Shown: piece by piece, positions 60,243-64,000 of the stretch
Position numbering within the stretch: position 1 is the first letter of the stretch
How the letters are laid out: each line of letters opens with the position of its first letter
Origin: Chryseobacterium aureum
GTDB taxonomy: Bacteria; Bacteroidota; Bacteroidia; Flavobacteriales; Weeksellaceae
Assembly (NCBI RefSeq): GCF_003971235.1
Contig: NZ_CP034661.1
Span: 3,844,001-3,908,000 of the forward strand
Direction: 5' to 3'
DNA: 64,000 nt
Notes under the pieces: generated by a model
Database searches by the model: none
What the model was told of the DNA's origin: nothing
Seen by the model: only the letters and a program-made list of their open reading frames with translations
Program-made: the position numbers and the translations under genes

Positions 60243-61781
60243 ATGAAAAATGCTAACGAAATAAAATTTTTGAAGAACAGATCCATCGTCAAATTTGAAG
60301 GAGAAGATTTCCTGGGAGAAATCGGGATAGACGGACGAATTTTTAAAGCGCTTACTTTAGCGCGTATCAGTGTAGGGGTAATTTCCCAACAAGCCGTAGA
60401 AAACGGAATTTCTATTCTGGTTCACGCCAATGATGCAGAAAAAGCAGTGTCCTGTCTTATCGATGAATTTGAGGCAGAAAGAAAATCCGGAAAAGTTTCC
60501 CAGATATATAGTATCAATAATGTTTCTGTGATTGGTTTTGTAGCAGAAGATTTCAATAAAGTCTTTGCAGAACTGGCAAGAAATAATGTTTTCCCATTGC
60601 TTCTAAATCAGGTGGCAGGAGAAAACAGAGTGAACATCGTTGTGACTTCTTCACAGGATGAAAAAACAAAAAATATCATAGAATCTGAAATTTTCAAAAA
60701 GCCAAAGACCGTTCATTTGGCAATCATTGGTCATGGAAATGTAGGAAAGACTTTGATAGAGCAGGTACTGGAATCTGCGGAAGAAATTAAGAAACGTAAA
60801 AAGATAGATCTTAAAGTAGTGGCAGTAGCCAATTCAAAGAAAATTGCCTTCAACAAAAAAGGATTTGATGCCCATTGGAATGATGAGGTTTTAACAGCAG
60901 AACATCCGTCTAACGTGGAAGAGCTGATCAATTTCTCTAACGAAAATCAATTGGAAAATCTGATTGTTGTGGATAACACGGCAAGCAAAGATTTTGTAAA
61001 GAACTATCATGCTTTAGCAGAAAACGGATTCGATCTTGTTTCTTCCAACAAAATTTTCAACACCCTTCCGATAGAAGAGTACAGAAAACTAAGATATACG
61101 TTGAATAAAAACAATAGACGGTATTTGTATGAAACCAATGTGGGAGCGGGCTTACCATTAATTGATACCATTAAACTGTTACACCTTTCTGGAGAAAATA
61201 TCACCAGAATCAAAGGAGTATTCTCAGGAACACTGAGCTATGTTTTCAACAATTTTTCTTTAAGAGATGATAAATTTTCAACCATCATCAATGAAGCTTT
61301 GGAAAAAGGATACACCGAACCGGATCCAAGAGAAGACCTTTCAGGAAATGATGTGGCAAGAAAATTATTGATTCTGGCAAGAGAATTAGACTTAATCAAT
61401 GAATTTGATGATATCAGCATTCAAAATCTGGTGCCTGAAAATTTGCTTGAAGTTTCAAAATCAGAATTCCTTTCAAGACTAGAGGAGCTTGACGAAGAAT
61501 ACCAGAAAATAAAAGAAAATCAGCAACCGGGACATGTATTGAGATATGTAGGTGATCTGCACGGTGACTTACAGAAAGATAAAGGAGAACTGGATGTAAA
61601 ACTGGTTTCTGTTCCTGCAACATCTGCATTAGGACAGCTGAAAGGATCAGATTCAATCTTTGAAATTTATACAGAAAGCTACGGAGAAAACCCAATTGTG
61701 ATTATGGGCGCAGGAGCTGGCGCGAAGGTGACGGCAAGAGGAGTATTCGGAGATATTTTAAGAGTAAGTGAAACTAAATAA
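60243..61781 (+). CDS. ACT-domain homoserine dehydrogenase (bifunctional-ThrA relative without kinase)
   Basis: The 512-residue protein has an N-terminal region of about 150 residues that resembles the ACT domains of aspartokinase-homoserine dehydrogenases (RISVGVISQQAVENGISILVH). A full homoserine dehydrogenase follows: HLAIIGHGNVGKTLI (GxGxxG), YETNVGAGLPLI, GVFSGTLSYVFNN and the catalytic GYTEPDPREDLSGNDVARK. The aspartokinase catalytic domain is missing. It supplies homoserine to MetX, and the retained ACT part could give end-product control. It ends 124 nt before the sulfhydrylase gene. Confidence 0.86.
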   Translation: MKNANEIKFLKNRSIVKFEGEDFLGEIGIDGRIFKALTLARISVGVISQQAVENGISILVHANDAEKAVSCLIDEFEAERKSGKVSQIYSINNVSVIGFVAEDFNKVFAELARNNVFPLLLNQVAGENRVNIVVTSSQDEKTKNIIESEIFKKPKTVHLAIIGHGNVGKTLIEQVLESAEEIKKRKKIDLKVVAVANSKKIAFNKKGFDAHWNDEVLTAEHPSNVEELINFSNENQLENLIVVDNTASKDFVKNYHALAENGFDLVSSNKIFNTLPIEEYRKLRYTLNKNNRRYLYETNVGAGLPLIDTIKLLHLSGENITRIKGVFSGTLSYVFNNFSLRDDKFSTIINEALEKGYTEPDPREDLSGNDVARKLLILARELDLINEFDDISIQNLVPENLLEVSKSEFLSRLEELDEEYQKIKENQQPGHVLRYVGDLHGDLQKDKGELDVKLVSVPATSALGQLKGSDSIFEIYTESYGENPIVIMGAGAGAKVTARGVFGDILRVSETK

Positions 61782-61790
61782 TATTTAATA

Positions 61791-61893
61791 TAACAATCTA
61801 ATAATGTATCAGTTTACCAATAATTGGTGTCGTTATTCTTAGCAAAGCAAAGAATCTCATTGGTACATTGTTAGACTGCTTTATTGGTAAATT
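61791..61893. repeat. Inverted repeat element between homoserine dehydrogenase and sulfhydrylase genes
   Basis: CAATCTAATAATGTA (61794-61808) mirrors TACATTGTTAGACTG (61864-61878) at 13 of 15 positions. Shorter ACCAAT/ATTGGT blocks recur on both sides. The centre (61826-61857) holds a semi-palindromic stretch, TTATTCTTAGCAAAGCAAAGAAT. The AACAATN/ACCAATN units suggest the same heptamer-type design as at the other arms. No gene lies inside. It could attenuate or process the methionine transcript. Confidence 0.55.
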
Positions 61894-61905
61894 AATTAAA
61901 ACTAT

Positions 61906-63066
61906 ATGGAAAATTTTGAAACATCAGCAATAAGAACCCAAACAGAAAGAACTCAGTTTGATGAGCATTCCACACCGCTTTATCTGACTTCCAGTTTTAT
62001 ATTTCAGGATGCGGAAGATATGAGAGCAAGCTTTGCAGAAGAAAAACCAAAAAATTTATACAGCCGTTTTTCTAATCCAAACGTAACAGAATTTACAGAT
62101 AAGATCGCTAAAATGGAAGGTGCAGAAGCTGGATATGCCTTTGCCACAGGAATGGCTGCCATCTATTCTACATTTGCAGCATTGCTGAACGCCGGAGATC
62201 ATATTGTGAGCTGCCAGTCTGTCTTCGGGTCTACACACACCTTGTTTACCAAGTATTTCCCGAAATGGAATATCGAAACTTCCTACTTTAAAGCAGAAGA
62301 TGCAGCAAACGTTGAGCAATATATCAAGCCCAATACAAAAATCCTTTATCTTGAAACCCCTACCAATCCGGCTATTGAAATTCTGGATCTGGAGTTCTTC
62401 GGGCAGATCGCTAAAAAACATAATCTTATTTTTATTGTAGATAACTGTTTTGCAACACCTTATCTTCAGCAGCCTGTCAAATACGGCGCAGATATTGTGG
62501 TACACTCAGCTACGAAACTGATTGACGGGCAGGGAAGAGTTTTAGGAGGAATAGCAGTAGGAAAAGAAGACCTGATCAGGGAAATTTATCTTTTCGCAAG
62601 AAATACGGGGCCTGCATTATCTCCTTTTAATGCCTGGGTATTATCAAAAAGTCTTGAAACATTGGCAATCCGTGTAGAAAAGCACTGTGAGAACGCTTTG
62701 AAAGTGGCCGAGTTTTTAGAAAGCCATCCTAATGTGGAATTAGTAAAATATCCATTCCTGAAATCCCATCCAAGTTATGAAGTCGCCAGAAAGCAGATGA
62801 AGCTGGGAGGAAATATCGTAGCATTTGAAATAAAAGGTGGAATAGAAGGCGGAAGAGCCTTTTTAGATAAGATACAAATGTGTTCATTGTCTGCCAATTT
62901 AGGTGATACAAGAACGATCGTTACTCACCCGGCATCCACTACGCACTCCAAGCTTTCAGACGAAGAAAGAAATGAAGTAGGGATTACTGCAGGGTTGGTT
63001 CGTTGCTCAGTAGGGCTGGAAAATGTGGAGGATATTATTGCAGATTTAAAACAGGCTTTAGATTAG
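61906..63066 (+). CDS. Homoserine-ester sulfhydrylase (Cys/Met metabolism PLP enzyme)
   Basis: The 386-residue PLP enzyme has YSRFSNPNVTEF (residues 52-63), GYAFATGMAAI, LETPTNPAIEI, VDNCFATPYLQ (D179) and the PLP lysine in VVHSATKLIDGQG (K204). The C-terminal SANLGDTRTIVTHPASTTH is typical. In this operon after metX it probably converts O-acetylhomoserine and sulfide to homocysteine (MetZ/MetY role). A cystathionine synthase or lyase activity cannot be excluded from sequence alone. Confidence 0.88.
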   Translation: MENFETSAIRTQTERTQFDEHSTPLYLTSSFIFQDAEDMRASFAEEKPKNLYSRFSNPNVTEFTDKIAKMEGAEAGYAFATGMAAIYSTFAALLNAGDHIVSCQSVFGSTHTLFTKYFPKWNIETSYFKAEDAANVEQYIKPNTKILYLETPTNPAIEILDLEFFGQIAKKHNLIFIVDNCFATPYLQQPVKYGADIVVHSATKLIDGQGRVLGGIAVGKEDLIREIYLFARNTGPALSPFNAWVLSKSLETLAIRVEKHCENALKVAEFLESHPNVELVKYPFLKSHPSYEVARKQMKLGGNIVAFEIKGGIEGGRAFLDKIQMCSLSANLGDTRTIVTHPASTTHSKLSDEERNEVGITAGLVRCSVGLENVEDIIADLKQALD

Positions 63067-63095
63067 TTAATCCTTGACAAGTTTATAAAGGCTCA

Positions 63096-63482
63096 ATGAA
63101 TAGAGATTGCACAGAATTAGCAATTTGGAGAGAAGGGAAAAAGTTGGTTCAGTTAACTTATATCCTTACTGCAAATTTTCCTAAAGAAGAGATATTGGCC
63201 CTGGCGGGTCCAATAAGAAGAATAGCAACTTCAGTTTCGTTTAATATAGCGGAAGGAAGTAGAAGAGAGGCTTCTGAAGATACTTTACAGTTTCTGCATA
63301 TTGCTGGGAAATCTCTCTATACACTGGAAACTCAATTCCATTCTGCTTCAGATCAGGATTTTATTTCAAAGGAAGATTTTAAAATCATCATAAAAAAAAT
63401 CCTCTTATGCAAAAAACTGGTCAGGGGATTTATAAACTATTACAAATTGATAGACAATGAAAAATTCAGAACAATTATATAA
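63096..63482 (+). CDS. Four-helix-bundle protein (23S rRNA intervening-sequence family), intact
   Basis: The 128-residue protein has the complete family pattern: [50 protein letters not shown], and [17 protein letters not shown]. It is related to proteins encoded in rRNA intervening sequences and to Avd, the accessory protein of diversity-generating retroelements. It lies inside the methionine operon, and its last 26 nt overlap the start of metH. No inverted arms are obvious. It is not a recent duplicate of the copies at 20156 and 53064. Confidence 0.88.
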   Translation: MNRDCTELAIWREGKKLVQLTYILTANFPKEEILALAGPIRRIATSVSFNIAEGSRREASEDTLQFLHIAGKSLYTLETQFHSASDQDFISKEDFKIIIKKILLCKKLVRGFINYYKLIDNEKFRTII

Positions 63483-64000
63483 AGCATTATCCGAAAGAAT
63501 TCTGATTCTTGACGGTGCCATGGGAACTATGCTTCAGAGATACAAATTTGAAGAAGAAGACTATAGGGGAGAGCGTTTTAAAGAGTGGGAACATCCGGTA
63601 AAAGGAAATAATGACCTGCTTTCTCTTACGCAGCCACAGGCCATTGAAGAAGTTCACAAGAAATACCTGGAAGCAGGAGCAGATATCATTGAAACCAATA
63701 CGTTTTCAGGAACCACTATTGCAATGGCAGATTATCACATGGAAGATCTTGTGTATGAACTGAATTACGAGTCTGCAAAAATTGCCAGAAAAGCCTGTGA
63801 CGAATACACCGCAAAAAATCCGGACAAACCTAGATTCGTAGCCGGATCTATAGGACCAACGAACAGAACGGCAAGTTTAAGCCCGGATGTGAATGACCCC
63901 GGATACAGAGCCATCACTTTTGAAGAATTGAGAGTGGCCTACAAACAGCAGTGTGAAGCCTTACTGGACGGAGGCTCAGATATCCTTCTGGTAGAAACCA
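63457..64000 (+). CDS. metH: Methionine synthase, N-terminal homocysteine-binding domain (partial, runs off the window)
   Basis: The frame opens at ATG 63457 and is still open at the window end. It encodes [26 protein letters not shown], then [18 protein letters not shown] and [20 protein letters not shown], the cobalamin-dependent homocysteine S-methyltransferase domain. In many flavobacteria this domain is a separate protein from the rest of MetH; the window ends before that can be decided. Translation is probably coupled to the overlapping four-helix-bundle gene. Confidence 0.9.
   Translation, partial: MKNSEQLYKALSERILILDGAMGTMLQRYKFEEEDYRGERFKEWEHPVKGNNDLLSLTQPQAIEEVHKKYLEAGADIIETNTFSGTTIAMADYHMEDLVYELNYESAKIARKACDEYTAKNPDKPRFVAGSIGPTNRTASLSPDVNDPGYRAITFEELRVAYKQQCEALLDGGSDILLVET

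Noticed and set aside
63457..64000. Truncated metH as a real split gene
   Set aside because: The frame is simply cut by the window edge; a natural split of MetH is possible in this group but cannot be judged here.

Overview
The window is an AT-rich chromosomal segment from a Bacteroidota bacterium, most likely a flavobacterium of the Chryseobacterium type (Weeksellaceae). The reasons are the gene order secY-infA-rpmJ-rpsM-rpsK-rpsD-rpoA-rplQ, promoters of the form TTG-N(17-23)-TAnnTTTG, outer-membrane beta-barrel receptors of the Bacteroidota type, a thrombospondin-repeat OmpA protein, several 'four helix bundle' genes, and very weak Shine-Dalgarno signals. Genus level is inference; no rRNA gene is present to confirm it.

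Layout. 1-10100: the spc and alpha ribosomal operons from the last codons of rpsC to rplQ, all on +, including two genes shorter than 60 codons (rpmD, rpmJ). 10135-15274: an accessory block with a peptidoglycan amidase, a lysozyme-inhibitor-like lipoprotein and a five-gene two-component locus. 15442-18105: eno and gltA. 18213-18853: an HxlR regulator and, on the minus strand, an unannotated 54-residue double-glycine-leader peptide with six cysteines. 19135-27912: two guanidino-group enzymes, then a compact polyamine-type membrane cassette (AdoMet decarboxylase, DUF4178, small membrane protein, DUF350, membrane aminopropyltransferase, FAD enzyme, histidine-rich membrane protein). 27940-35248: a family-43 glycosidase, an esterase lipoprotein and two paralogous outer-membrane barrels. 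35744-46777: housekeeping genes (nadD, recJ, M48 protease, ABC-F, smpB, ompA, yebC, an LpxH-like phosphoesterase, a glycosyltransferase). 47192-54802: the RDD / SpoIIM / DUF4129 / DUF4350 / MoxR / DUF58 envelope cluster. 54832-58941: a proline-dehydrogenase-like protein, OsmC and a GH63-type glucosidase. 59073-64000: a SAM-riboswitch-controlled methionine operon (metX, an ACT-homoserine dehydrogenase, a homoserine sulfhydrylase, and the start of metH).

The most unusual signal cuts across these regions. Several intergenic sites carry inverted arms built from 7-bp repeat units. Two of them enclose a four-helix-bundle gene of the 23S-rRNA-intervening-sequence family, and both of those genes are broken (one in-frame TGA, one 1-nt frameshift). 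Other sites have arms and no gene. This is the layout of rRNA intervening sequences (ORF between complementary arms), but here it lies inside protein-coding operons. A third, intact family member overlaps the start of metH and has no obvious arms.

Other leads are the cysteine-rich GG-leader peptide, the polyamine-type cassette, a NarL-like 20-bp palindrome inside the two-component locus, and an aspartokinase/homoserine-dehydrogenase relative that kept its ACT part and lost its kinase.
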